DNA of 64,000 nt from Cyprinodon diabolis (lineage: Eukaryota; Chordata; Actinopteri; Cyprinodontiformes; Cyprinodontidae). A program made the position numbers and the translations under genes. The notes beneath the pieces are model-generated. The model was not told the DNA's origin and ran no database searches. It saw only the letters and a list, made by a program, of their open reading frames with translations. Below are positions 47,662 to 60,619 of the stretch, piece by piece. Positions within the stretch are counted from its first letter, which is position 1. Every line of letters starts with the position of its first letter. The stretch is taken from NCBI GenBank assembly GCA_030533445.1, contig CM060073.1, positions 42,730,428 to 42,794,427 of the forward strand, read 5' to 3'.

Positions 47662-47669
47662 CTTTAAAG

Positions 47670-47865
47670 CAGGGATCTCTAACTAATTCCAGAAAGAACT
47701 GTGTGGATGCAGGTTTTCTTTCCAACGAAGCACACTCATCTCATCAAGTGAGTCCAGTCTTTACATGATGACTGATGAGATGACTGGAGTCTGGTGTGCT
47801 ATTGCTTCGTTGGAAAGAAAACCTGCAGCCACACGGCCCTTTCTGGAACTAGTTTGAGACCCCTG
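47670..47865. mobile_element. Palindromic hAT-type MITE with 8 bp TSD
   Basis: 196 bp starting CAGGGATCTCTAACTAATTC and ending with the inverted counterpart GTTTGAGACCCCTG. Arms match over about 90 bp each, including GCAGGTTTTCTTTCCAACGA. It is flanked by the exact duplication CTTTAAAG (47662-47669 and 47866-47873), the 8 bp size made by hAT transposases. Confidence 0.85.
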
Positions 47866-47874
47866 CTTTAAAGG

Positions 47875-48235
47875 TATAGTGATGGATTTTCGCAAATTTT
47901 AGAAAAAAAAAAGAAAAACTGCACATGCACAATCCTGTACCTGCTCCCAAGAGGGAACACCTATTAAACGCGTGCGAGAGCATGCACGAGAGCATTTCTC
48001 CTTGTGCATACTCTGTTTAAAAGTTGCTGTTTGCATCACTCATACAAGCTTACTTTCCAAAAGAAGATTTACAATTATTCCACTAAGCGAGACTCACCCC
48101 CAGTAAGTCAAAATGTGGACAAGCATAAGGATGGCCTTATGTAAACATATTACTAGAATGATTGACTATAAGGAGGACCACTTATTTTAATGATCCCACC
48201 CAGAAAAAGAACATCTTCCTTTACCTTTAAGCTTA
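47875..48235 (+). repeat. Dispersed repeat 'X', copy 2
   Basis: Related to 14300-14560 and carrying an extra central stretch (47920-48020, with CACATGCACAATCCTGTACC). It begins immediately after the MITE target duplication, so the MITE probably inserted into or beside it. Confidence 0.7.
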
Positions 48236-50330
48236 CTAGATGTCACATGGATAGCGCTTGAAATAAGAGATCAAATACTGCATTTTACATGGCAGTTATT
48301 TGCTATTCACTTACAATTATGATCCCTTCCCTTTTACAGTCAACAAAAAGCATGAACAAAAAAGTCTGCAAGGGGTCAATTTTCTTTCACAGAAATTAAT
48401 ATAAATGTAAAGGAAGTTTCAGGAAAAGAAAAAAGAAAAAGTAAATTCATAATTATTCTAACAGCATTCCAGCACAGTGAACACCATGAACAAATTAACT
48501 CAACATTACGTCAGGCTTTTATTGGTGCTGCATACATGTTCAATAAATTCTTCCATTGGCTTGTGGGCAAATATACACCATAATGTTACTCATCCTTTCA
48601 AGCGTTCAGGTCAGTTACTATGGCAACCTGCACAAACTGGGGATGAGATAAGGGCCAGAGCCTTGGCCTTGAGGGAGTCGTTAAGCATCTGTCTCCTGAC
48701 TCCTCTCCTTTCAGTCTCTGCATTGTGGGGGGAGTGGGGGGTGCAGGCAGAACATAAACAACAAAGGTGGCTCACCCTCGCTGCCTCCCAAAGGGACTGA
48801 CCATCATCATGCTGAGTTAACAGTGTCACCTATTTCTGCTTGGTTGGATGGAAGAGATTAGCTGAGGATATAGAAGGTTTCTCTCTCAAATCATTCTTCC
48901 CTCAGTTCAGGCACTACCCAAATAAAGTCTCATTTATTCTTTTTTATTGATTTCATGGAAGCTTGGATAACAAACAAAATGTATTTTCTGGGTCAAGGAC
49001 ATTACAATTCCTCGAGGAGTGTGACTTTTTCTAATTACTCTCCAGGATCAGTGGTTTAAGTATCCGTTAACCTGAGTGGCGGTATATGTGCCTAACTTGA
49101 AAAAACTGCTTTAAATTATTCTGACTCCCATCGCTGTACAAGTGAGCAGACAAGAGAGATGTCAGAGGCTAAGTTCATCAGTGGATTCTGATGAGGTTGG
49201 TGCTCGCCGCCGCAGAAAGCCAGCACGCCTCACTGAGTTTCAATGCAGCTACGCCTTTTCAAGACGCTCCAATCAAGACGTTACCGTCTCCTATGGAAAA
49301 GTGAGTTTTGAAACTTGATAAAGCACTTTGACTTTGTGCTAAAAAAAAAAAGAAAAGAAAAATAAAAGTGCAATAATGGGGTTTGGGACAAAAGCTTTCA
49401 GAATGATTTGGTTCCATAAAAATTCCTTTCAACTTAATGAGATCTGTTTTTTTTTAGTCTAGCTGTCCTCTTGGGTGTAATTATAAAATTCCAAAGCAAT
49501 CCATTCACAACAAACAAAAAGCAGGATCTCTTTTATAGCCTTACATCAAAGGCTTTTGACACGAAGGGCTATGCAAACACATGCGCCCTGAGCTTATATT
49601 TTTTACCCGTCAGCATCCGTCTGTGGACTTATCCCAGCAATTCCTCAACTGAATGAATTAATCATTATCTAAACACACAAAACAGCAAGAGTCAGCTAAC
49701 AAGAGGCCCCTGCTGGCTGACCGCAGCGTGTCAGTATCAATAGCAGCAATGTTTAGTGGACTCAAACCCAACAAACAATAAGGAAAACAATTCAGGGCTC
49801 TGCTGGGCTTAAAGATGCTGCAACTTTTGGTCTAACAGGATTACTTCTGGGGTTGAGTTGCACTCAGAACACACATTATGGATGCAGTCCCCCTATGAGA
49901 GCACCTAGCAGTTTTCCTGCAGCCCGGCTTTAGAAACAGATGATAAATAAATCAAAGCGCGCTAAGCACTGCTTCCACATGGCGATCGCCTCCTTCATAG
50001 CGTCTGCACCTCATCAATCATGCCATTGTCTGCTTGAAAGGCGAGCCTTGTAAATGTCATATCCACTCAAACCCAAGGAGAGGCGGATCAGAATGCGGCT
50101 CAGTGTTTTTTCTTTCTTTTTAATTGGATAGTGTAATTAAACTAAAAAACCTTGCTAGACTGCCTTTTGACAGGACAGATGAAGACCCCTTTTAATAGGG
50201 CTGTGAAACATATTTGTTAAAAGGATGAGGCAAGACGCGCTATATGATTGGGTGCCCTTTTGTGTCGTACTTTTCATTTATGATTAAAAGAGAAAAAAAA
50301 TGGTGCATCGGTGGTAAAAATGGGTGAATT
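48236..50330. other. Intergenic with candidate conserved non-coding blocks
   Basis: 48600-49080 and 49660-50330 are balanced and repeat-free with TAATTA and AATTAATC cores. An exon-like frame with a consensus donor lies at 49115-49300 (see findings). No confident gene. Confidence 0.3.
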
Positions 50331-51800
50331 TCTAAAAGCTGGCTGTGGATAAGAAACAATTAATGAAATTCTCCATCCAGGTTATACAGTTTCTTGGAAC
50401 CAATTGGAAAAAAAAGAGGGTTCCATATATTACTCGCACCAATCAGGTGCATATATATCAAAGCATATGTTGTGCAGCATTTGTAGAACATTCATCTTGG
50501 GAGCGAGCGATTAGGAGAGGTAGAGCTTGTTCTTGATTAAAGTAACAACTGAGAGAGGCCAAGCTATAATATTGATTACATGCACAAACGGGATACGGGT
50601 CACTTTGCTACCCACACATGCTTTCTATTTAATTTCATTAGCAGCGTTCTTTCCAATGTTCTAATGTTACAGCAGAAGGAACGCATGCATGCAAACAGAA
50701 AGAAAAAATGGCAACTGTCACACGTTAGGGGTCATAAAGTAGCAACCACACCCACACTCGATATGCTGGTGCTTTGGAGTTAATTGTTGATGGTTCCTGG
50801 AGAGAACCTGGCCTGAAAGGTCCCTCGTGAGAGGCAGAGTTAGGCATCAGAACGAAAGATCGATAGGACAGGGTCGAGCGAATAAATCAGCATACTGTAG
50901 TGACGTGTGTCATAAAGCTCCCGCCACAGTAGCAGCTCTTAGCTTTATAGCCGTGCTGAGTGTTATTGCAATCTTTTGATAGCCTTGGTTAATCTATCTG
51001 ATTACAAGTGCATCCAAAGAACAAACTGGAGTCAACATTTCTTCCATGTTTTAGTAGGAAGTTGCAAGTTTTTTTTGCAAATACATGGAAACATTTCTCT
51101 AAATGCCTACCTTGCATAACCAATAAATCTGGTGCTGTGATAAAGATTTAAGCATCTCCCATTTCACAAAAAGACAGTCACTGCAGCCAACGAGTCAGTT
51201 GTTACACTCATATACATCTTCAGGCCCGAAGTTCACCTTTAATGTTTATTTAAAACTAGAACTATTGCACAGCTTTAAGTTATTAAAAATATATTCTAAA
51301 ATCATAGGGACAAAGAAAAATGTAACTCCTATTATCTTGATAAATCTACAGTAGTAAACTGCGGGGGAACTAGAAGCTTTCATTTCCCAAATTAGTGGGG
51401 TGGCACATGTGTTTACATATGTGTTTGGGATCATCTTCCTGGAAGATTCACCTAAAAGATGTTCATCTGTTTACATTATTTTATTCGTTATTACTGCAGG
51501 CTGCAAAAAAGACCATCAGTATGATGCTCCCAACAGGTACAGTGTTAATAGATTTGAACAATCCAGTCAATTAATTTAAAGATGCTTCTGATCATTACTG
51601 ACAAGTATTCAACTCTTTCTCCTCTTGGACGAAAAAAAAGTCTGTGGCAGAAATGTACCTATTGAGGTGAAAAAATAAACATCTTTGTGTAATTTGGAGG
51701 TTGGAGGCTGTCTTTTAAGTGTTTCCTTAACTTTATTGTTAAACCTAAACAAATACTTTTAGTCAGACACCTCCCTAACTAGAAAAAAAACATATATTGA
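50331..51800. other. Intergenic, partly low-repeat
   Basis: 50560-51020 is balanced with TTATTGCAATCTTTTGATAG near 50963; the rest is AT-rich. Nothing recognised. Confidence 0.3.
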
Positions 51801-52180
51801 ATGCTTCCAATAGGAGAATGACACGATATACAAAAATATCCTGTAGACTGAATTCTTCCATAAAGGCTTTAAAAATCCTCCACAAGCTGTTGGTTTGGCA
51901 TGTTTTTCCCCCACCTTTTTAGTCCAAAGGATGTTAAATCAGAAGGCTGATCTTAAACACACCTGCAAACTGGTCTTATAATGAATGAAAATCAAAACGA
52001 TCACAACCTCAACTTGATTGAACATTTATGGACTGTTCCTAAAAGCTGTGAGTTTCATGAAACCCTAACCTAATCCTAAAAACAAAAGTGAGCAACTATT
52101 CATCCAGAATTTTGCAAGCAGTTTGCTAACAGCTATAAAATATGTCTGATGAAATCGGCAAAGAAAACTCTAACTAAGGC
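51801..52180 (+). mobile_element. Tc1 transposase C-terminal remnant
   Basis: AAGGCTGATCTTAAACACAC (from the DxDPKHT region) is followed by CTCAACTTGATTGAACATTT ATGGACT, the DLNPIEHLW motif region with Pro changed to Leu. Frame shifts lie between them. No ends are preserved. Confidence 0.65.
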
Positions 52181-54100
52181 AATCAGTTTTAATTTAATAT
52201 AACACGTTTTTTCATCATTTAACCATGAATAAAACCAAAAAATCAAGCATTGTCAACAATATCAGAATAAATCTTCTTAGACCAAACGAGGCTGAGGACC
52301 AGAAACCGCATCCAAAGGGCACATTTGTGAAAGTGTATCACCATGTGAGCTACTTTTTGGTTTGAAATGAAACTGCATAAATGGCATCCCTGCTAGTCCA
52401 TCTGGTGGCAGCCAGCGTGAATTCTGCTGGAAAATCTATTTCAGAGAGCTGTGACTTTAAATTCAAAGGGAAAAGTGACTGCTGTAGTGACATCAATCTC
52501 ACCAGGACGTAGCGGTGGCTTTGCTTTACAAGCGGAAGGTCCAGGGATCACAAGTTAAAACAGGCAATATAAAAAAAAGGTGCAGTGAAACGGCAGAACT
52601 GAGGGCAGACTGCTCTTGGTCTCTGCTATCTCCTCGGTGGAGAGGTAACCCCCCCACCCCCTGTATTAGCTGGACTTCATTAATCTTAATGCCATCTTCT
52701 TTAACTAGTCATGTAGAACGGCTCAATAGAAAACCGTATAATGGGGAAGGCCCAGTGCCAATTACTAGGTTAACATAGTGTTCAGCCCCAGTGCAACAAA
52801 GGAATGAGATGGAGAAAGAGAGCTGGCTCACAAGGAGAGATGCACAGCATTTGAATTGACAAGGGATGCAGAATGGAAGTTCCTGCTATGCCACTTGGGC
52901 TGGAGAAAAACTCAGAGGGGCCAATAAAAATATTGTGCAAGTGTATATTTATGTCCTTCCTTCTCAGGAAACATTACAGCCAACAGGGTAGTCTGACTTT
53001 CACATTTTAGATGGAGATGCTCTGCCAAATAAACCTGCAATTTCAAGGAATGAGGTGATTAGTGGTTTTAGAGGGTACAATGACACATTCCTGAAACCTA
53101 ACGTTGGTTTGAAATAAGCATAATATTTCACAACCAACAATAACATTGATGAATTCGGCTATTATGTTTGAGCAAATGAATCTTTTTTGAGGATATTTTT
53201 GTACTAACTCCAAACTGTGTGAAACAAAAGCTGAACAGCTGATGCCAAGTAAGCTAGCTTTTATGATGCATGCAGTAAGAACAGTGCAGTCTATCCAGAT
53301 CAATTATAATGCCAAAGTTTGATAACAGTTTAAAAACCTCCTATTTTACTCATGATGCCACAGAAAATACAAAAAATATACAGCTAAGCATTCTGGGAAG
53401 TATCAGTGAGTCCACTCCCATTAAATACTATAAGTAATATCAATTTCCATGAATAATGTTTAAATGGAAGGATTATGTTGAATTAGTTTGGTTATCTTTA
53501 GTTGAAATAAAATTTCTTTTTGCTGTTTAAACAGAAGGAAACTATGTCTGCCAAAGTAATTGTGATTATTAATGTGAAAGTAAAACAGTAAAATTAAAAC
53601 AAGCAATGTCCTTATTTTATTTCTTTACGGTGGATCAACTGTGGACAATAGTTATTAGCATATACACCTAACAATTTGCAATATTGCTAGTTAACATTAT
53701 AATGAGCATATTGATTTTTCATTATCCATAATTTTTCTCTGACTTCTACTTTGATCTGTCATAAGACGGTTTCTTCTAATTTCCCTGAGCCTTAGCGTCT
53801 GATAACTAATATCTATATCAGGTGTGGACATAATAGAGAAAAACCACGCAAAGATGAACACAGGACATCTGATTTGTTGCAGCCTAGATTTTAGGTAAAA
53901 TATGTAAAACTTGTAACTGATGTTAAGACAAAATAATCCAATTCTGATACAGCACCAACATTTTTTTTTCAGGGTAAAACCAGTTAGCATTTACAACTGA
54001 AACCCTTGTTTAGAAAAAGGAATAATCATAATTAAAGCATAATTTACCATGTTATAATTTTTTAACATAACTTTGATGAAGTGGTGCGCTAAAATCATGA

Positions 54101-54102
<2 letters not shown>
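52181..54102. other. AT-rich intergenic
   Basis: 52500-52575 (GTAGCGGTGGCTTTGC then GGTCCAGGGATCACAAG) vaguely recalls a tRNA-derived SINE head; otherwise nothing recognised. Confidence 0.35.

Positions 54103-54166
<64 letters not shown>
54103..54166. repeat. (TA)32 microsatellite
   Basis: Longest pure TA tract in the window. Confidence 0.95.
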
Positions 54167-54169
<3 letters not shown>

Positions 54170-56040
54170 TACATAGAAAGTAGTGAGATAACATAGCAGT
54201 GTTTAAACTGCGCAAAAAATAAATTCTCTCTTGTAAATGTATTTGGAGAAAGTTTCACATTAACACATTCAATTCTTCTCTTAATTAATCTTAGCATGTA
54301 TTTTGGGGTCAAATCCATAATTTGAAAAAATGAAAGATAATTTATGAAGCATATTTGATAAAGAAACCAACTAAAAAGCTAATTAAAACCCACAAATGAA
54401 TAAAAAACAGCTCCTTTCCACCACATTTCCCAGAAGTGTCACTCTTATCAGTCTAGGCCCCATTTACTTTTGTTTTTATTCTGTATTTGACCAGAGGGGA
54501 GGTTTGCTGCGCAAAACCACTTGTCATGACTGCTGTCAGAACAAGTGCAGTGTTAAACTGCAGTTATTTAATTCCATGTGATTAAAATAGGACTGGGTCA
54601 GTTTGGGAAGAGCCTGTAGGCTATGGTTTTATTTAGAGGACCAAGATTAAACTCAAGTAAAATGGAAATGTCACACCGTCATGGAAGATGCTGCGGGAGT
54701 TGTGAGAAGGATAATATTATTGTGATGTGAAGTGATAATTCCGCCCTGTCCACCCTCATTATCTTGCAGCCAAGTGTATTTCTGGCTCGCAGCTCTGTGC
54801 ATGCCGGCAAGTGTGTGTGTGGGTGTGTGTGTGCGTGAGTGAGTGAGTGCATGCCTTCCATTCTCTCTAATGCTTACTGCAAAATTTCAAAACAGTAAAC
54901 ATGGGGAAAAACAGTTGGCACCTTTACTGTTTGTTATCCTTACATCGGGACAGAGGAGGACACGTTATGTATGGGAATGGTGTGGTATTGTAGGTGGTGT
55001 GATGTTTGTATCGGTGATCATGTTCCTCTTGTCTAAACTCAAGAACATTCAGAATCAAAAGAAGCTTCCCCGCCCCTTCTCCTGGCCCTCACTAAGACAC
55101 GAAGTGAATCCACACAATCCTTGACGAGGAGAGCAGTGACACAACGCCAAAGTAAAATAAGAGACCCAACAAACACCAGCCGATCTGGATGCAACACAAA
55201 GAAACCAAACAGGAAGACGATCTGGAGAGGCTCCACGTTCACGCAGACCCCGGCAGGCTGAGATAAGCTATGTTTTTGTCTGGCGAGATAAGAGAACGAA
55301 AGCAAACATATTACAGGGCTCAAAATTCTATATCTATAGCTCCTTTTCATGAGTCCAATAATTCATTCATTCATGGCCTGTGTTTCCTCTGCCTTCTCGA
55401 ACATCTGCCTCATACATACATCACTGCACTGATAAAGATCGCAGACAGAATTGGTAATACACTGTGAATGGGACACTGCTACGCTGATTAAATAACTTCA
55501 GGGCCTCGCTAAAATCCAGGCGGCCGCATGATGAAAGGGGACTTATCGGGTGGGAGGTGGTTATTAAAGGCAGAGGGGAATGATTTTTAGGTGTAGGGTG
55601 ATGTATGCTGTTTAAGACAAAATGTCCTGCAACACCGCTAAGAGAGAAAACAAACAGGGCCTTTCTGGTCCCCATCAATTGAATTCCACTGGGCAGAAAT
55701 GGGAGGACAAGGTGTCATCACCTGATAAGAGAAGGAAACCAAGTTGTGAAAAATAATAAACTTTGTAAAGTACTGTAGCCTGCTCTATAATATCTAAAGG
55801 AATGTTTAGTGTTTAAAAGTAAAGTTTTTAATCTCATATAGGTCTGTAAAATGTGATTGTTGCAGATTTTTGGCACATTTCAGATAAAAGAATGTTTTAC
55901 AAGAACCACAGTAGTTTTTGGCTGTTACCTGTGTTCCATTCCTTTGGATTTACCAGAGTAAAAATAAATCACAAAGATAGTTTTCCCAGAAAAAAATAAG
56001 ACTATAATAGGGAGATAATGTTTCATTAAATTAATATTGA
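54167..56040. other. Intergenic with candidate conserved non-coding blocks
   Basis: 54660-55700 is balanced, with a (GT)n tract at 54811-54835 and antisense-overlapping open frames at 54940-55350. One frame encodes a hydrophobic stretch but has no supporting structure. Confidence 0.3.
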
Positions 56041-57700
56041 TGGCAGAGGGGATTTTGAAATGCTCAGTCCTGCTTATAGAGGCAGCTGTAACCTGCTGCT
56101 GAAGAGCGGCACAGAGAAGAAGAGGTTTGGTTTGTCATAGATCTCATCCCTAACTCGTCAATGAAGTCTAAAGCTCCCACACAGAGCTGGCTTTCACACG
56201 CCCATCAGACCACTGCAGATGCCTTCATGGTGTCATAGAAAGGTTGTCCTGCATGTTCTCAAGGACCTCAGTCTCCTCAGTAGACTGAGGCCACTTTGGA
56301 GCTTCTTATGCAGGTTGTTGGTTTTCATGGAACTGTCCAGTTTGTCGTTAAGATTAAATATCTCTATTCTCCCATTCTGCAGTATTTATTAGATCCATCC
56401 ATAATTTTATGTTCTCTCTGTTTTTTCTGGTCATAGTAGCTTCATGTGGTCTGTGCCTGTTTGAATGTTCATTCCTGGAGAGAAATATCAGCTGTGTTGC
56501 TGCCATCAACACCTTTGTTTATAGATGTTGGAGCTTGACCTTTTTTTCAGTGTGGTCCTGTTTCTCTGACTGTGATTAACTCTTTCATCCTTTGACATGG
56601 AACCTGGCTCAGAGCTCTTCTGCATGAGTGCATCTTTCCTGGACGGGGCCGTCTGTGAAGCTGATTGACAATTAATTGCCTTTTGTATCTCTGCTTCTTT
56701 CTGTAGGTATGCTTCTGACTCTTTGAACCGCAGTTGGGTTCTGCATATGGCTGCTCAAACTGATCATGGTTCTAAAAGGGATTTTTCCTTTCCACTGTCA
56801 CTACATGCATGCTTGGTGTAAGGGATTGCTGGAAGGTCAATGACGAAATGCCATCAAATATTGTTGTCAGAAGTTCATTTAGAAGGAGCGTGTCTTACAA
56901 GTCAACGACTCGATGCAATCAGCTGGTTTACCTTGATAAAAACGTTTAACCCATGTGACTTTATCATCTTTGCAAAGTGCCTTGAGATGACATGTGTTGT
57001 GAATTGGCACTATAAAAAAATAACTGAATTGAAATAAAAAAAACAAAAAAACAAGTACTTGTACTCCTGCAGACTCTTTATATCCACGCCTTGGATGTGA
57101 ACTTTTCGCAGAATTGAGTTACCATTGCTTTTCTTGATGCTCTTGATGTGAAGCTTTTTAACTTAACCAGGTAACAAGTTAACTCTCCTCCAATCCAAGG
57201 CAAAAATCGGCTTGTTTATTAAGTCAGAAGTGTAAAAAAAGAGGAGTTATTCCCAGGAGGCACACAGTGCTTGCATAATATCACATTAGACATGACTGAG
57301 TTCACACAGATTATGGTCTGCTGGTAAAGTAGTCAATGGTCGTGTTGACAGCTGATGGTCAACACCAGCACAGCTTCCCTTTTAATGGTTGAATACTGAT
57401 AAAAGCATAACAAACAACATTTCTTGTCTGTAACCTTTGAACATACAGGCTGCTGGTGCAAAGATCCTAAGATGGGTTGGCACAAGCATCTTTACGGACT
57501 TCACCTCTCTGGAGGTCCAGGAAACTGGCCTAAAGTGGTTATCCTGTCTCCAGTGTGAGGCCTTTGAAGGTTTTCCATGGACCGGTACCTTCTTCTGGCT
57601 CATGCTCAGGTTGAGGATGTTCAGCACTACATCATAGAGCTGGTTTGCACTTCTGGTGCTGAAGCCATCAGGGCAAGCTACCTTCATTGCTTTTGTCTTC
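56041..57700 (-). mobile_element. Decayed LINE (Rex1/CR1/L2-type), minus strand, interrupted
   Basis: Two colinear minus-strand reverse transcriptase pieces. The upstream piece (about 57700-57440) encodes CPDGFSTRSANQLYDVVLN, ILNLSMSQKKVPVHGKPSK and FRPVSWTSREVKSVKMLV, matching the finger/palm region. The downstream piece (about 56360-56130) encodes LDSSMKTNNLHKKLQSGLSL followed by LRRLRSLRTCRTTFL, the thumb/connection region. A plus-strand repeat sits between them. Stops and missing catalytic residues make it non-functional. Confidence 0.7.
56380..57035 (+). mobile_element. Retroelement family Y, plus strand, nested in the LINE
   Basis: TTCCTTTCCACTGTCACTAC (near 56786), CATGCATGCTTGGTGTAAGG and GTGCCTTGAGATGACATGTG lead to a tail GGCACTATAAAAAAATAACT followed by an A-rich end. 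The order matches a very common teleost repeat; the minus-strand copy at 43105-43258 is the same 3' end. Left boundary is approximate. Confidence 0.65.
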
Positions 57701-57834
57701 TGAGCTGAAAACATTTCTAATTTCTCAAAATATCTAAAAATAAAATGTGGAGAGCAAATAAACCAATACAAAAAACTTGACAACTCATAAAAGTTTTGAC
57801 GTGGAGTTTCACATTTTACAGCCAAAGATTTCAT

Positions 57835-59833
57835 CTAGATTTCATATGGGTTCTGTTGTGAGTGGAATTTATCAGTGTAGTTAATCCACTCTGATGCTCT
57901 AACAGGCATTTTCTGCTCAGGATATCTGCAGCCAAATCATACAGTATGAAACTGCATCAAATGAACAGATGGCAGTGACACGAATTAAAAGCACAGAACA
58001 ATAGTAGAATATAAACCAGAAATGACATCCAAAGTGGCTGTTGATTTATAGCCACGGCAAGTTTGGTACCGGGCTTCCATGTATATTAGTGCTACAAATC
58101 TGGGTCCATTTAGCAGGGAGATGCTCATACATACATCACCGACTCCTGCTCCAAGCCAAGGTCAGTCCTTATTGCATCAATCTTTTCAGCAGAGGCTACT
58201 CTACACAGCAGCAGTTTTGTAACTGTCGCAGCTGTAATGGAATCTTTTTTCTCTCGCTTCATCTTTCTCTTATCACATAAAATATATATTCAACTTCGCT
58301 TCTTTCTCCTCATTCTCCTCCTGATTCTTTTTATTTTATCTGTAAAACATTCCCGGGGACCTCATTCCTTTTTGTTGGAGATGTGGGGGTGGCGGGAGGG
58401 ACACGCTCCGAGTAGCACAGGTTTTAACCCTATACCAGGTTTTAGGTCGCACTCTTCTATATGGAGGTACGACAGAAGGAAAGTCTAAAACGAGTTCAAT
58501 AAAAATGGATTCCTCTCAATTACAGGACGGCTGGACTCGGTGACAAGACATTTGTTAAAATCCTTCCGCTTCCCTCGGCTGTATATATTATTCACAAAGT
58601 CATTTCCCACAGGGCTAACACACGCAGAAAAGCACTTAACGTCTGTGCTTTGCTTAAAAGGTTTCTTTAAATAAAGCACTCCCAAACACAATATCAACCT
58701 TTTTTTCTAAAATTCTATCTACAAAACTCTGTTTGTTGGCTCCTTCAGGATCCAATCGGAACACGGAACTGCTGAAACGGGAATTTAAGCCTTTGGTGCT
58801 GAGTCAGTTTCTGTTTCCTGATTGCTCATGCCACAGCCTCACATAGTACTTTAATAAATGAAGAAATAATAAAATCAATCATTTTAAATGGCTCTGAACC
58901 ATTTACAGCAAAGGAAGGGAGGGAAGAGGAGAAAAAAAGGAGCCGACTTTTAATTGATGAACTTGACCCGCTTTTCCCTGATAACAAATTTCATTTGTTC
59001 TATAAAAATTATGCTCAAGTGACATTATTTGACGGGATCTTTATCACCTGCAGAGTAAATAAGAGTAATTTATGCTGTTTAATTTTGAGCGCAGATTATA
59101 AATCACAGCTTGTATCATACATTACGGAGCCCGCATTGATGAGGGGAGTGAGAGTGAGGCCAGCTGATTGGGTTGTTAAGGCGGCGGTTACAAAGCAACA
59201 GTTTACAGCGGAGACTCATTCTCTCAGTGTGGTTCTTTATAGCCGAGAGCAGATTGATGCAGATGATAAATGATGATAAACACTCAACGCACCCGAGCGG
59301 TGAAGGATAGACTTTTAAATAAATTATAAAGTATGCAACGATGAAAATCAGACAGCAGCTTGACGCATGAACAGATTGCAGGTATGTATATTGTCTTTCT
59401 TGTGAATAATAAAGTTGAACTTAATAATCATTACTGTAAATCGAGGTGTCTTCATGCTGCACTGCTTTTGTTGTAATAAAACTCTCTCAAATGATATCAT
59501 AAAGAACAATACTCAGTAATAAAAACAATAAACCCCAGGTGTATTGCTCTTTGTTATGACTTAACACAATATAAATTAACACAGATATAATTTCCTCTGT
59601 TGGTGCTTATTACAGGCATCTCTCTCTCTCTCTCCAGTAGGTGCAGCATTGCAGAGCACTGAAGCAAAGAGCCATCTCAGGGGCCGAGGAGGCCCTCAGA
59701 TCCTCTGTCAGAGGAATGGCTTCTGACAAATATCACTTTGCACTGAGAAAGACATGACAGCTGTCAATCATCTGTTAATAACAGAGGAGGAAGAGCGGCT
59801 CTCGAGCTGTGTGTTTGACCTGTAAGGCACCAA
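57835..59833. other. Intergenic, candidate conserved non-coding blocks
   Basis: 58020-58500 and 58880-59300 are balanced and repeat-free, with TTTTAATTGATGAAC near 58948 and AATAAATTATAAAG near 59316. No coding domain. Confidence 0.3.
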
Positions 59834-59838
59834 ACACA

Positions 59839-59871
<33 letters not shown>
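59834..59871. repeat. (CA)n microsatellite
   Basis: About 19 CA units with one TA interruption. Confidence 0.9.
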
Positions 59872-60239
59872 CAACACAAGGTTTAAACCTTTATCTTTGC
59901 AAGCAAATATTAAACAGCCTCTTTTAATGCTATAAAAGCAATAGAGCAGGTTACACTTGCAGATTAAATACATACTCCTGCTATGTTGGGCAATGTGCTT
60001 TTTTTAAGTAGTTAGTAATATTTACAGCAATGCTGTTTAAAAGGGATCCATCTAACTTGAGATTTTTCACATTTTTGTCCAATGACAACCACACGTTTAT
60101 GGAAAGTAACATATTATTCTGAGCTGGAAAGAACAAGATAAAGTGTTCCCAAAACATTATATAAATGAAATTTGTTCCAAAGAACAGCTATTAAACAGTC
60201 CCTCTACAAATTTGGCTTTTAGGGATTCATAGCAATAGT

Positions 60240-60500
60240 AGCGATGTTGCCTTGCAGCAAGAACATTCCTGGTTCGATTCCCGGCCCAGAGTCTTTCTGC
60301 ATGGATTTTGCATGTTCTCCCTGTGAATGCATTGGGTTATCTTAGTACTACAACTTCTTCTCACAGTTAAAAAACATGATTGTTAGGTTAATTGGCATCT
60401 CTAAACTGTGACCTGTCCAGGTTGTACCCCACCTGTCACCCATAGACTGCCGGAGATAGGCACCCTGATGGGATAAGTGGGAGAAGATGGATGGATGGAT
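60240..60500 (+). mobile_element. tRNA-promoter-like teleost repeat with (GGAT)n tail
   Basis: TTGCCTTGCAGCAAGAACAT then GGTTCGATTCCCGGCCC (a B-box match), TCTTTCTGCATGGATTTTGC, GTTAGGTTAATTGGCATCTC, GACCTGTCCAGGTTGTACCC and finally GATGGATGGATGG. This order is that of an abundant fish interspersed repeat with a tRNA-like internal promoter, decayed about as expected for an old copy. Confidence 0.75.
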
Positions 60501-60619
60501 TCATTGTAACAGTAAAGTCTTGTTTCTATGAGCCATGACAGTACTATGCCAAGAGCCATTTAAATTTTTTCAGCACACATGTGAAAGATAGTGACCGAGC
60601 TCTAATTAAAATTAACAGT

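Noticed and set aside
47301..47768. 155-codon plus-strand frame
   Set aside because: It runs through the hAT MITE and its target duplication, so it is not a conserved gene; the upstream part stays unassigned.
951..54166. (TA)n tracts considered as a CRISPR-like or satellite array
   Set aside because: Simple dinucleotide repeats with no spacers and no higher-order unit; the genome is eukaryotic.
60257..60275. B-box-like GGTTCGATTCC considered as a tRNA gene
   Set aside because: No cloverleaf can be drawn, and the surrounding order matches a dispersed repeat with a GGAT tail.
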